Below, piece by piece: positions 32,184 through 42,742 of a DNA stretch of 64,000 bases. The position numbers and the translations under genes are program-made. Origin of the DNA: Gemmatimonadaceae bacterium (GTDB lineage Bacteria; Gemmatimonadota; Gemmatimonadetes; Gemmatimonadales; Gemmatimonadaceae); the NCBI GenBank assembly GCA_024710705.1, contig JANJUF010000062.1, forward strand, positions 1-64,000. Direction: 5' to 3'. The notes beneath the pieces were generated by a model, which did not search any database, was not told where the DNA came from, and worked only from the letters and a program-made list of their open reading frames with translations. How positions within the stretch are numbered: the first letter of the stretch is position 1; every line of letters starts with the position of its first letter.

Positions 32184-32737
32184 TGCGTCCCGAGCCGCAC
32201 GGTGCCGCCGCGTCCGCTCTGCAACCGGCGGACGCGCACCACGTTGAGGTCTGGGTCGGCGTCGAAGCCGATGCCGCGCATCTCCTTGCCGTCAGGATCG
32301 GTCATCACGAAGGCGGAGTCGGAGGTGACCTGGTTCTGTCGGCTATCGAACCGGAGCATCGGGGACTTGAGCACGCGTCCGTCCACCGACGTCACGATCA
32401 CGTTGCCCCAGGCCTCCAGCACCGACCCGCGGGTGAGGTAGATGCCGCGCTGCGAGGTGAGCGTGGCGTCCTTCGCGCCCTGAGCATTGAAGAACACAGC
32501 CTGGACCACGCGCATCTCGATGCGCGTGTTCTCATCGAGGAAAAACGTGGTATCGGCGAAGATCTCGGCGCGCAGCAGGCCGGCGTCGGTCACCAGCGTT
32601 CGCGAGTCGAACGCCACCTGGTCGGCCGAATCGAGCATCGAACCCGGCGCGATCTCCTGCACCGGCGTTGCCGTCTCGGCGCAGGCTGCAGCGAACAGGA
32701 CGGCGAGGGCACGCCCGAACGCGGGAATGGCTTTCAC
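32180..32737 (-). CDS. lptC: LPS export protein LptC-like, possible lipoprotein
   Basis: The 185-residue product has the LptC-type fold pattern (YLTRGSVLEAWGNVIVTSVDG, LRFDSRQNQVTSDSAFVM). It accepts LPS from LptBFG and passes it to LptA. Instead of a plain transmembrane anchor the N-terminus ends in LFAAACAET, a possible though not ideal lipobox with cysteine about residue 19. The GTG start overlaps the kdsD stop. The position kdsD-kdsC-lptC-lptA-lptB supports the call. Confidence 0.82.
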   Translation of the reverse strand: MKAIPAFGRALAVLFAAACAETATPVQEIAPGSMLDSADQVAFDSRTLVTDAGLLRAEIFADTTFFLDENTRIEMRVVQAVFFNAQGAKDATLTSQRGIYLTRGSVLEAWGNVIVTSVDGRVLKSPMLRFDSRQNQVTSDSAFVMTDPDGKEMRGIGFDADPDLNVVRVRRLQSGRGGTVRLGTQ

Positions 32738-33702
32738 GCCGCCCCCGCGCGCATCAGGTCGTGCAAGTGTACGACACCCGCCACCCGTCCGTCCGGTTCA
32801 AGTGCCGGCAGGGCGATCACGCCTTTGGTCTCCATGACGTGCACCGCTGCGCTCCCGAGTTCATCCGCCCCGACTGTCTGGGGTGCGCGGGTCATCACGT
32901 CGGCGACCCGCACGGCCATCACGTCGCCGTCGCGCTGCATCAGGCGGGTAAGGTCGCCGGTGGTGATGACGCCTTGGAGACGACCGTCCGGACCGAGCAC
33001 GATGCCCAGTCCACGCTGCTTCGCCAGCACGACGATGGCATCCCGCATGGTGGCCGTGTCCTGCAGGACCGGGAGGGGCTCGGCCACCATCACGTCGCGC
33101 ACGCGCAGGAGCAGCTTCCGCCCCAGCGAACCCCCGGGGTGGAACTTCGCGAAGTCCTCGCGCCGGAATCCCTTCTCCTCCAGCAGGGCAACCGCCAACG
33201 CGTCGCCCAAGGCCAGCGCCAGCGTGGTGCTCGTCGTCGGCGCAAGATCGTGCGGACAGGCTTCCTCCTTCACCCACCCGTCCAGCGCGACGCTGCTGTT
33301 GCGCGCCAGCGTGGAGTCCCGATTCCCGGTGATGGCGATGCACGGCACGCCGAGCCGGGTGAGCTGTTCGAGCAACGGCAGCAGCTCCTGCGTCTCGCCG
33401 CTCTTGGATAGCAGGATGGCCACGTCGTGATCGCTGACGATGCCGAGATCGCCGTGAACACTCTCGGTGGGATGCAGGAACATCGCCGGGGTGCCGGTGC
33501 TGGTCATCGTCGCCGCGATCTTGCGGGCGATGAGGCCCGACTTCCCGATGCCAGCCACGATCACGCGACCGGTGGATGCTTGGATCAGTTCCACCGCGCG
33601 GGCGAACTCCTGGCCCAGCCGCGTCGCCGCCTCGCCCACGGCATCCCGCTCGAGCTCGAGCACGCGCCGACCACGCGCGATGATCCGCGTCGCGCTGCTC
33701 AT
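32734..33702 (-). CDS. kdsD: Arabinose-5-phosphate isomerase (KpsF/GutQ family)
   Basis: KdsD converts ribulose-5-phosphate to arabinose-5-phosphate, the first step of Kdo synthesis. The 322-residue product has an N-terminal SIS domain (GIGKSGLIARKIAATMTSTG, ESVHGDLG, LSKSGETQE) and two C-terminal CBS domains (residues about 205-320). ATG 33702 overlaps the kdsC stop; the ORF track start upstream lies inside kdsC. All four Kdo genes are in this operon. Confidence 0.94.
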   Translation of the reverse strand: MSSATRIIARGRRVLELERDAVGEAATRLGQEFARAVELIQASTGRVIVAGIGKSGLIARKIAATMTSTGTPAMFLHPTESVHGDLGIVSDHDVAILLSKSGETQELLPLLEQLTRLGVPCIAITGNRDSTLARNSSVALDGWVKEEACPHDLAPTTSTTLALALGDALAVALLEEKGFRREDFAKFHPGGSLGRKLLLRVRDVMVAEPLPVLQDTATMRDAIVVLAKQRGLGIVLGPDGRLQGVITTGDLTRLMQRDGDVMAVRVADVMTRAPQTVGADELGSAAVHVMETKGVIALPALEPDGRVAGVVHLHDLMRAGAA

Positions 33703-34289
33703 TGCTCGGCCTCCCGGCTCGCCACGTAACGCTCCACCTGAGCGTCCCACTCGCCGCGCGCGCGCAGCAGGAGTTCGCAGAACTCCCGGACCGCCCCGGC
33801 GCCGCCAGTCCGCTGCAACGCCACCTTGGCGGCGCGGCGCGCCTCGGAGGAGCCGTTGCCGACGCAGACCGGCAGGCCGACGAGCCGCATCACCCCGAGG
33901 TCAGGCAGGTCGTCGCCCACGAAGGCAACCTCGGGCCACTCGAGTCCGCGGCGCTGCAGGATGCTCCGCAGGGCCTGCACTTTCCGCGCCTGGTTGTCTT
34001 GCACCACCTCGTCCACCGCGAGCTCCTTGGCCCGCAGGGCCACGCTGTCCGACTCGCGACCGGTGATGATCGCGATCAGGATCCCGGCCTGCTGGAGCAT
34101 CTTGATCCCCAGGCCGTCCTGGATGTCATACCGCTTGAGTTCCACCCGGGTCCCTCCCGCGTCGCCGAGGATCACCCCGCCGTCGGTGAGCACCCCGTCC
34201 ACGTCGAAGCAGACGAGGCGGATGCGTGACGCGAGCTGCGCATCGAGGGTGGGCGTCAACGGCGCCTGCGGTCCGGAGCCGAGGATCAC
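33699..34289 (-). CDS. kdsC: 3-deoxy-D-manno-octulosonate 8-phosphate phosphatase
   Basis: KdsC is a HAD-family phosphatase releasing Kdo from Kdo-8-phosphate. The 196-residue product has the catalytic CFDVDGVLTDG motif (DxDG variant), YDIQDGLGIKMLQQAGI, the ITGRES motif II and the metal-binding GDDLPDLGVM. GTG 34289 overlaps the kdsA stop (GTGA), which decides the start; the longer ORF would run into kdsA. Confidence 0.94.
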   Translation of the reverse strand: MILGSGPQAPLTPTLDAQLASRIRLVCFDVDGVLTDGGVILGDAGGTRVELKRYDIQDGLGIKMLQQAGILIAIITGRESDSVALRAKELAVDEVVQDNQARKVQALRSILQRRGLEWPEVAFVGDDLPDLGVMRLVGLPVCVGNGSSEARRAAKVALQRTGGAGAVREFCELLLRARGEWDAQVERYVASREAEQ

Positions 34290-35122
34290 GAGCGGGCCAG
34301 CTCCCACGTGGCCACGCACTTCTCGACCACCGCATCCAGCTGGTTGAGGGGCAGCATATTCGGCCCGTCACTCGGGGCACGGTCGGGATCGGGATGCGTC
34401 TCGAGGAACATGCCATCGGCACCGGCGGCACAGGCGGCCCTGGCGAGGGCGGGAATGTGTTCGCGCAGCCCACCGGACGCGCCCTCAGCCCCCTTGCCCG
34501 GCTGCTGCACGGAGTGCGTGGCGTCGAAAATCACCGGGGCGTCGCAGGCCGCACGCAAGCGGACGAAGCTCCGCATGTCCACCACGAGATCACCATAGCC
34601 GAAGAAGGTCCCTCGTTCGGTGACCGCCACGTCGCAGGCGCCCTCGGCGCGGGCCAGTCCCGGGGGGTACGCGGCGCGCACCTTTTTCACCGCACCGGCC
34701 ATGCCCTCGGGATGCATCCACTGCCCCTTCTTCACGTTCACGGCGATGCCAGTGGCACCGGCGGCTTCGAGGAGATCGGTCTGCCGACAGAGAAAGGCGG
34801 GAATCTGCAGCACGTCCACCGCCTGCGCCGCCGCCGCGCACTGCTCCGGGAGATGCACGTCCGTCAGCACCGGCAGGCCGGAGTGGGCCCGGACACGCTC
34901 CAGCGCGCGCAGTCCCTCATCGATTCCTGGGCCGCGGTGGGCCCCGGCATTGGAGCGGTTGGCCTTATCGAAGCTGGCCTTGAAGATGATCCCGCCCGGC
35001 ACGCGCGGCGCCAAACGCGCGAGATGATCGGCCACGCGGAACAGGAGCTCGTCGCCCTCGATCACGCAGGGCCCCGCAATCAGGAAAAAGCGGTCGGTTG
35101 GAAAGGTGGCGCGGTGGGGCAT
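34286..35122 (-). CDS. kdsA: 3-deoxy-8-phosphooctulonate synthase
   Basis: KdsA condenses arabinose-5-phosphate with phosphoenolpyruvate to give Kdo-8-phosphate. The 278-residue TIM-barrel product has FFLIAGPCVIE, FKASFDKANRSN, PVLTDVH, VNVKKGQWMHPEGM (asparagine at the site that distinguishes the non-metal class) and PVIFDATHSVQQPG. ATG 35122 is seven bases after the pyrG stop and gives the usual length. Confidence 0.95.
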   Translation of the reverse strand: MPHRATFPTDRFFLIAGPCVIEGDELLFRVADHLARLAPRVPGGIIFKASFDKANRSNAGAHRGPGIDEGLRALERVRAHSGLPVLTDVHLPEQCAAAAQAVDVLQIPAFLCRQTDLLEAAGATGIAVNVKKGQWMHPEGMAGAVKKVRAAYPPGLARAEGACDVAVTERGTFFGYGDLVVDMRSFVRLRAACDAPVIFDATHSVQQPGKGAEGASGGLREHIPALARAACAAGADGMFLETHPDPDRAPSDGPNMLPLNQLDAVVEKCVATWELARS

Positions 35123-35129
35123 GAGGGTC

Positions 35130-37567
<2,438 letters not shown>

Positions 37568-37616
37568 TTCAGCACGCTCCGGCGAGCGGGCGCCGATGCA
37601 ATATCCACGCCAGAGG

Positions 37617-37644
37617 AATCTAGGGGCGGGGATTCCCCCGACAA
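37617..37644 (-). promoter_or_regulatory. Putative promoter of the kdsB-pyrG-kds-lpt-rpoN operon
   Basis: On the minus strand TTGTCG (37644-37639) and TAGATT (37622-37617) are separated by 16 bases. The start would lie about 40 bases before the kdsB GTG, where GGAG is present. The spacer contains a small GGGGGAATCCCC hairpin that could also end the upstream lipoprotein transcript. Confidence 0.5.
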
Positions 37645-37672
37645 GAGCACGTCACAAATCTTTCGCCGGCGA

Positions 37673-38959
37673 CTACCTCGGCAGAGCCGGATCGATGCGC
37701 CAACGCACGGCGTAGGAGACGTCGGAGGCGTCCTGGTCGACGCCCCATGCCGTGTTGCCGGCGGCTTGGAGCACGGACGCTTTTCCGGGCGGCCGGACAC
37801 GTCCCAGGTATCGGCCGTCCGCGGCAAAGACGTCGTACAGGTTCGGCTCTCGCGTCGTGCGCTGGATCGGTGGATTGGGGCCCGGACGGGCTGCGGGCAT
37901 CTCGTCCGGAGGAATCGGCTCGCCCGGGGTGTACAGCCGCACCCAGATCCGACCGTCCATGTCCACGCGCACGTCGCGGTAAGCCGGCTTGGTGGCAGGA
38001 ATGTCTGGGCCGGTCCACGTCCACGATGGGTCCAGGCGCTTCATGCGCTGGGTGAGCTGCGCCCGCATTTCGGACCGCTCCACGTCCGATACAGGAACGG
38101 CCGCATGCTCGCGCTCGATCCGCAGCGGTCGGCCGGTCGGGGGGAGGCTGTAGAGGACGTACTCCAGGCCGAATCCCGCGATGAGCCCACCTTCCGGTGT
38201 CAGCGCGGACTCGTTCCCTCCGGCCCACGGCAGGCCCCAGACCATGGACGACCCCCCGTCGGGCGACTGCGCCTTCAGCTGCGGAGGCTCCGGTGCGAGC
38301 GTCGGAAAGACGACCGTGTCGCGCACGGCTCCGGTGCTGTCCATCTGGAGGTATCCGGCCTTGACGAACTCGCCGGTGACGGAATCGCGCTCGAGGAGCG
38401 ACCAGGCGTAGAGCCGCCCCTCGGCGTCGCTCCGCAGGCCGTCACTCAGAAACCAGCCCGTGATTGGAAGCCGGACGCTGCTGCGAAACTCGCCGTCGTG
38501 CGCGTAGCGATTCAATCGCGCGCCCGGTGCGTCCCAGAACACCCAGTCGCCATCTGGGAGCTGGCTGATTCCGTTGAGATTGCCATGTTCTCCCGGTCCG
38601 CCGCCCTTGGCCCCGATCCGACGGACGAACGCCCCGGTGGAGTCAAAGAGCCGTGCCTCCTGCGCCTGCCCGTCGTACACCAGGAGCCCGCCCGCGCGCG
38701 TGCCGAAGAGCAGTTCCACGGAGCCGAAGGTCTCCTCGGGTGTGCCATCCTCGGCCCCAACGCGGAGCTCCGAGACCAGCCGGTGGACGAGCGAGTCCGG
38801 CACGGGGCCGGTGGTCCGTACCCGCACCGTGTCGCCGGTCGAGTCCACGGTGGTGATCCACGGAGTCGCGCCGGACCCTCCAGCGCGTCCATCGCCGCCG
38901 CAGGATGCCAGCGCCACAGCCATCGCGAGCGTCACCATCGTCAAGCGGGCGCTCCTCAT
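37673..38959 (-). CDS. Six-bladed beta-propeller lipoprotein
   Basis: The 428-residue product has a lipoprotein signal (LAMAVALASCGGD, cysteine about residue 20). The mature part has repeated blade-like segments such as RIGAKGGGPGEHGNLNGIS, GDWVFWDAPGARLNRY, DMDGRIWVRLY and VFAADGRYLGRVRPP. It resembles the NHL-type propeller lipoproteins abundant in Gemmatimonadota. It is probably anchored in the envelope; ligand unknown. ATG 38959 overlaps the trpG stop, which overrules the far upstream ORF-track start. Confidence 0.8.
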   Translation of the reverse strand: MRSARLTMVTLAMAVALASCGGDGRAGGSGATPWITTVDSTGDTVRVRTTGPVPDSLVHRLVSELRVGAEDGTPEETFGSVELLFGTRAGGLLVYDGQAQEARLFDSTGAFVRRIGAKGGGPGEHGNLNGISQLPDGDWVFWDAPGARLNRYAHDGEFRSSVRLPITGWFLSDGLRSDAEGRLYAWSLLERDSVTGEFVKAGYLQMDSTGAVRDTVVFPTLAPEPPQLKAQSPDGGSSMVWGLPWAGGNESALTPEGGLIAGFGLEYVLYSLPPTGRPLRIEREHAAVPVSDVERSEMRAQLTQRMKRLDPSWTWTGPDIPATKPAYRDVRVDMDGRIWVRLYTPGEPIPPDEMPAARPGPNPPIQRTTREPNLYDVFAADGRYLGRVRPPGKASVLQAAGNTAWGVDQDASDVSYAVRWRIDPALPR

Positions 38960-39543
38960 GCCTGCACCTCGCTGAGGGTCAGGAAATTCTCCAGCATCCG
39001 ACGCCCGTCCTCCGTCCCGATCGACTCGGGATGAAACTGCACGCCCATCACCGGGTGCGTCCGGTGACGGACCGCATGGATCTCCGTGGGGTCGTCCACT
39101 GCGGTTGCCGTGATCTCCAGCGATGCCGGCAGCGACCCATGGGCGATGACCAGCGAGTGGTACCGCATCACCTCCACCGGCGTGGCAATGCCCGAGAACA
39201 GCCCCGTCCCGTCGTGCTGCACGCGCGAGGTCTTGCCATGCATCACCCCGCGCGGCGCCCGGATTACCGTGCCGCCGTATGCCTCCCCGATGGCCTGGTG
39301 CCCCAGGCAGACGCCCAGCATCGGGATCGTCGCGCCGAAGTGCTGGATGAGCGGCACGGTCACGCCGGCATCGCGGGGCGTCCCCGGGCCCGGACCAAGC
39401 ACGATGGCGCGGGGGGCCATCCGCGCGATGTCGGTGAGCGTGATGGCGTCGTTGCGCACCACCTGCGGATCGGCGCCGAGCTCCCCGAAGAGCTGGACCA
39501 AGTTGAACGTGAACGAGTCGTAGTTGTCGATGACGAGGAGCAT
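38956..39543 (-). CDS. trpG: Anthranilate/aminodeoxychorismate synthase glutamine amidotransferase subunit
   Basis: The 195-residue class I amidotransferase supplies ammonia for anthranilate (TrpE partner) or aminodeoxychorismate (PabB partner). It starts LLVIDNYDSFTFNLVQ, has VLGPGPGTP, the nucleophile cysteine in GVCLGHQAIGEAYGG, and GVQFHPESI with the catalytic histidine and glutamate. No trpE or pabB is in the window, so the pathway is undecided. The ATG overlaps the xerD stop by one base. Confidence 0.9.
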   Translation of the reverse strand: MLLVIDNYDSFTFNLVQLFGELGADPQVVRNDAITLTDIARMAPRAIVLGPGPGTPRDAGVTVPLIQHFGATIPMLGVCLGHQAIGEAYGGTVIRAPRGVMHGKTSRVQHDGTGLFSGIATPVEVMRYHSLVIAHGSLPASLEITATAVDDPTEIHAVRHRTHPVMGVQFHPESIGTEDGRRMLENFLTLSEVQA

Positions 39544-40469
39544 CAGCCTCTCGGATGGAACTGCTTGTGCACCTGACGAAGATGCTCGCGGTCGATGTGC
39601 GTGTACAGCTGCGTGGTGGAGATGTCGGAGTGCCCCAGCATCTCCTGCACCGCCCGCAGGTCCGCCCCACCCTCCAGCAGATGCGTGGCGAAGCTGTGCC
39701 GCAGCGTGTGCGGGGTGATTGGCTTGGCGATGCCCGACCGTTCCACGTACTTGGCGAGGATGGTCCACGCGGTCATGCGCCGGAGCGGCGCCCCCCGTGA
39801 GTTGAGGAACAACTTCCCTTCCCCCTTCCCCCTTTCCAACCGCGGTCGCAGCTCCCGCAGGTAGATGCCCACCGCGCCGGCGGCCTTTCGCCCGATGGGT
39901 ACGATGCGCTCCTTGCCGCCCTTCCCGAACACCCGCACCACCAGCTCATCGAGCAGCACGTCCTTCACTTCAAGGGAGCACCACTCACTCACCCGGAGCC
40001 CGGCACCGTAGGCAAGCTCCAGCAACGCGCGATCACGGAAGGCGAATTCGTCGTCGAGTGAGATGCTCTCGATCAACCGTTCCACCTCCGCCACCGTGAG
40101 CACGTCGGGCAGCTTGCGCCAGCCGCGCGGCGTCTCGAGCTTCTCGCTGGGATCGGCCTTGACCACGCCCTCGGCGAGCAGAAACCGATACCAGGTCCGC
40201 ACGGCCGAGATGCGTCGCTTGATGGTCGCCGCCGAGCGTCCTTGGTCCTTGAGCGAATACACCCATTCCCGCAGGTGCGCGGCGTTGAGGTCCTCGGCCC
40301 GGGACACGCCGTGCTTCGCGCTGGCCCACTCCGCCAGCAGTGCCAGGTCGCGGGCATACGCCTCCTGCGTGCGGGGACTCGCGCCCTGCTCGAGGTCGAG
40401 ATACTCGGCGAAGCGTTCGAGCAGGAAGCGGCGGGCCAGCGAACTGGCGTCCGGGGTGGCGGGGCTCAC
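39543..40469 (-). CDS. xerD: Tyrosine recombinase XerD/XerC
   Basis: The 308-residue product is a chromosome-dimer-resolving recombinase acting at dif. The N-terminal SAM-like domain contains LDLEQGASPRTQEAYARDL. The catalytic domain has all conserved residues: the arginine in GAGLRVSEW, lysine in GKGGKERIVPIG, HTLRHSFATHLLEGGADLR, LGHSDISTTQLYTH. It sits in a housekeeping operon with no element boundary nearby, which argues against a mobile integrase. The start is GTG 40469. XerC versus XerD cannot be settled here. Confidence 0.88.
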   Translation of the reverse strand: MSPATPDASSLARRFLLERFAEYLDLEQGASPRTQEAYARDLALLAEWASAKHGVSRAEDLNAAHLREWVYSLKDQGRSAATIKRRISAVRTWYRFLLAEGVVKADPSEKLETPRGWRKLPDVLTVAEVERLIESISLDDEFAFRDRALLELAYGAGLRVSEWCSLEVKDVLLDELVVRVFGKGGKERIVPIGRKAAGAVGIYLRELRPRLERGKGEGKLFLNSRGAPLRRMTAWTILAKYVERSGIAKPITPHTLRHSFATHLLEGGADLRAVQEMLGHSDISTTQLYTHIDREHLRQVHKQFHPRG

Positions 40470-40479
40470 GGGCCGGAAT

Positions 40480-41136
40480 CTACTGCCCGCGCGTCCGGCG
40501 TCTCCTATAGAGCCACCACGCGAAGCCGCCGAGCAGTACGATCAACACAAAGGCGCCGAGGCCTGCGCCCTGCGCGAACCGAGAGAGCGCGGCCTTCACC
40601 GATGGCCAGTCGGACCCGACTTTGAACGCGATCCAGACGATCGCGCTGTACCACGCGAAGGCCGAGACGAAGAGGATCGCCATGGTCTCCCACAGCGGCA
40701 CGCGCAGGGCGCCGGCAGCGGCTGGCGCCATGGCCCGGAAGCCGGGAATGAAGCGGCTGAGAAACAGCGCGACCCAGCCGTACTCGCGATAGGCCTCCTC
40801 GATCCGTCGCTCGGTGCGCTCGGCGCTATCTTCGCTGCTGGTGAGCTTGAATCGGGCCATCTGGTGCGCCAACCAATGCGCTCCATAGCGGCGCCCCAGC
40901 CACCATACCACGGAGTTGCCCCCGACACTGCCCAGCGTGACCGCCAAAGTGGTGGGAAGCCACTGACCACCGGCACGGGCCGAGAGAAAGGCGAGAAAGG
41001 CGGCCGCCACGTCCCCGGGGACTGGCGGGAGGACTCCCTCGGCGAACGAGGCCACGAAGATCAGCCCGTACAGCGCCTCGGGCCCCAATCCGCTCAGTCG
41101 GTCAACGAGGGGCTGGAGGCTGAGGTCAGCCAGCAC
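40480..41136 (-). CDS. DedA/SNARE-associated family membrane protein
   Basis: The 218-residue product has the DedA pattern. FVASFAEGVLPPVPGDV is near the N-terminus, followed by GSVGGNSVVWWLGRRYG and LFLSRFIPGFRAMAPAAAG, where the arginines are typical of the family. A final helix precedes a basic tail (WLYRRRRTRGQ). DedA proteins are polyprenyl-phosphate or phospholipid translocases needed for envelope homeostasis. The GTG start overlaps the ispF end by 11 bases. Confidence 0.88.
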   Translation of the reverse strand: MLADLSLQPLVDRLSGLGPEALYGLIFVASFAEGVLPPVPGDVAAAFLAFLSARAGGQWLPTTLAVTLGSVGGNSVVWWLGRRYGAHWLAHQMARFKLTSSEDSAERTERRIEEAYREYGWVALFLSRFIPGFRAMAPAAAGALRVPLWETMAILFVSAFAWYSAIVWIAFKVGSDWPSVKAALSRFAQGAGLGAFVLIVLLGGFAWWLYRRRRTRGQ

Positions 41137-41626
41137 GCACGAGCGTGGCGACCGCGATACACGCGATCCCCTCGCCTCGGCCGATCCATCCCATGCCCTC
41201 GTTGGTCTTTCCCTTCACCATCACGTTGACGGGAGGGATGCCCAGTGCCTGGCCGAGGCGCTCCCGCATGGCGTCGCGATGCGGGCCGATCTTCGGCGTC
41301 TCGGCGATGACCGTGATGTCCGCCTGCGCCGCCATCCAACCCGCCGCCTGCACGCGCGCCACGGCCAACTTCAGCATCTCGATGCTGTCGCGCCCGGCGT
41401 TCTCGGACTTCGTGTCCGGGAACATCTCGCCAATGTCGCCGAGGCCCGCGCCACCAAGGATGGCATCGGTGATCGCGTGGGCCACCGCGTCGGCGTCGCT
41501 GTGCCCGGTGCAGCGTACCGGCGCCGGGATCAGCACCCCGGCCAGGAGCACCCCGTGCCCCTCGGCGAATCGGTGTGAGTCGTAGCCGATGCCGACGCGG
41601 ACGGGGAGCTGCGGCGCGCCACTCAC
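41126..41626 (-). CDS. ispF: 2-C-methyl-D-erythritol 2,4-cyclodiphosphate synthase
   Basis: IspF makes the cyclodiphosphate intermediate of the MEP isoprenoid pathway. The 166-residue product has the zinc-site pattern GIGYDSHRF, TGHSDADAVAHAITDAILGGAGLGDIG and FPDTKSENAGRDS, and the C-terminal KGKTNEGMGWIGRGEGIA. GTG 41626 overlaps the mqnC stop; the ORF track start lies deep in mqnC. Co-transcription with menaquinone genes fits its contribution to the menaquinone side chain. Confidence 0.95.
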   Translation of the reverse strand: MSGAPQLPVRVGIGYDSHRFAEGHGVLLAGVLIPAPVRCTGHSDADAVAHAITDAILGGAGLGDIGEMFPDTKSENAGRDSIEMLKLAVARVQAAGWMAAQADITVIAETPKIGPHRDAMRERLGQALGIPPVNVMVKGKTNEGMGWIGRGEGIACIAVATLVRAG

Positions 41627-42669
41627 GCGGCGACCGTCTCGGGCGCCGCGTCGATGAGCGAGTAGTCCTGCTTGCGCTTGCGCGGGGTGAAGCCAGCCTC
41701 GCGGATCAGCGTCTCCATCTCGTCGATGCTGGTGCGGTGCGTGGTGTTGGCGGCCGAGACGACGTTCTCCTCGAGCATGAGCGAGCCGAAGTCGTTGCAG
41801 CCGTAATGCAGCGCGGTCTGGCCGACCTTCATCCCCATGGTCACCCAGCTGGCCTGGATGTTGGGGATGTTGTCGAGCACGGTGCGGGCGAAGGCCGTCG
41901 TGCGGAGGTACTCCACCGCGTCCGTCTTCTGCATGTGCGACATCGTCGGCGTGTTCTCGGGCTGCAACGGCCAGCAGATGAAGGCGGTGAAGCCATTGGT
42001 GCGATCCTGCAAGGCCTTCAGCCGCAGCAGGTGCTCCACGCGCTCGGCGTTCGTCTCGCCGATGCCGTACATCATCGTGCACGAGGTCTTGAGTCCCTCG
42101 TTGTGGGCCAATTCCATGACCTCGAGCCAGCGATCGGCGCCGGCCTTCTTCTTGGCCACGTTGTCGCGCACGCGTTGCACGAGGATCTCGCCACCACCGC
42201 CGGGAATGGAATCCAGCCCTGCCTTCACCAGCTCCTGGATTACCGTCCGGGCATCCATGCGATACAACGTCGCCCAGAAGTCCACTTCGGAGGGCGAGAA
42301 GCCGTGCACGTGGATGGGGTGGTTTCGCTTGATGTACTTGAGCAGTTCGAGGTACCACTCGAACGGGATGTACGGGTTGTGCCCGCCTTGGATCAGGATC
42401 TGCACGCCGCCGAGCGCCTTCACCTCGTCGATCTTCGCGCCAATTTGCTCGTAGCTGAGGGTCCAGCCTTCAGCATCCTTGGGCCGCCGATAGAAGGCGC
42501 AGAAGCCGCAATCGGCCACGCACACATTCGTGTAGTTGATGTTGCGGTCCACGATGTAGGTGACGACCGGCTCGGGATGCAGCCGTCGGCGCACGGCATC
42601 GGCGGCGGCGCCCAGCTCGAGGAGGGGAGTGCGCTCGTAGTACTCGAGTAGCTCTCTGGTGTCGCTCAT
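41623..42669 (-). CDS. mqnC: Cyclic dehypoxanthinyl futalosine synthase
   Basis: MqnC is a radical SAM enzyme that cyclises dehypoxanthinyl futalosine in the futalosine menaquinone route. The 348-residue product has the cluster motif CVADCGFC (CX3CX2C) followed by AFYRRPKDAEG, then ILIQGGHNPYIPFEWY and SIPGGGGEIL. The ATG is preceded by pyrimidine-rich heptamer repeats and shows no ribosome site. It lies 73 bases after mqnA, the longest spacer in this operon. Confidence 0.95.
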   Translation of the reverse strand: MSDTRELLEYYERTPLLELGAAADAVRRRLHPEPVVTYIVDRNINYTNVCVADCGFCAFYRRPKDAEGWTLSYEQIGAKIDEVKALGGVQILIQGGHNPYIPFEWYLELLKYIKRNHPIHVHGFSPSEVDFWATLYRMDARTVIQELVKAGLDSIPGGGGEILVQRVRDNVAKKKAGADRWLEVMELAHNEGLKTSCTMMYGIGETNAERVEHLLRLKALQDRTNGFTAFICWPLQPENTPTMSHMQKTDAVEYLRTTAFARTVLDNIPNIQASWVTMGMKVGQTALHYGCNDFGSLMLEENVVSAANTTHRTSIDEMETLIREAGFTPRKRKQDYSLIDAAPETVAA

Positions 42670-42672
42670 AAA

Positions 42673-42728
42673 GGACGGGAGACGAAAGACGGAAGACGGA
42701 AGGGAACGGCGACTGCGGTCTTCCGTCT
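42673..42728 (-). repeat. Heptamer repeat and 11-bp inverted repeat in the mqnA-mqnC spacer
   Basis: On the plus strand four consecutive 7-base units read GGACGGG, AGACGAA, AGACGGA and AGACGGA, followed by degenerate AGGGAAC. AGACGGAAGAC (42687-42697) pairs perfectly with GTCTTCCGTCT (42718-42728) across a 20-base loop. In the mRNA the pyrimidine version of the units lies directly before the mqnC ATG. Confidence 0.8.
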
Positions 42729-42742
42729 AAAGATAGTCGGCG

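Noticed and set aside
39543-40469. Integrase of a mobile element
   Set aside because: The tyrosine recombinase sits in a conserved housekeeping operon, has Xer-type length and motifs, and no att sites or cargo genes are seen.
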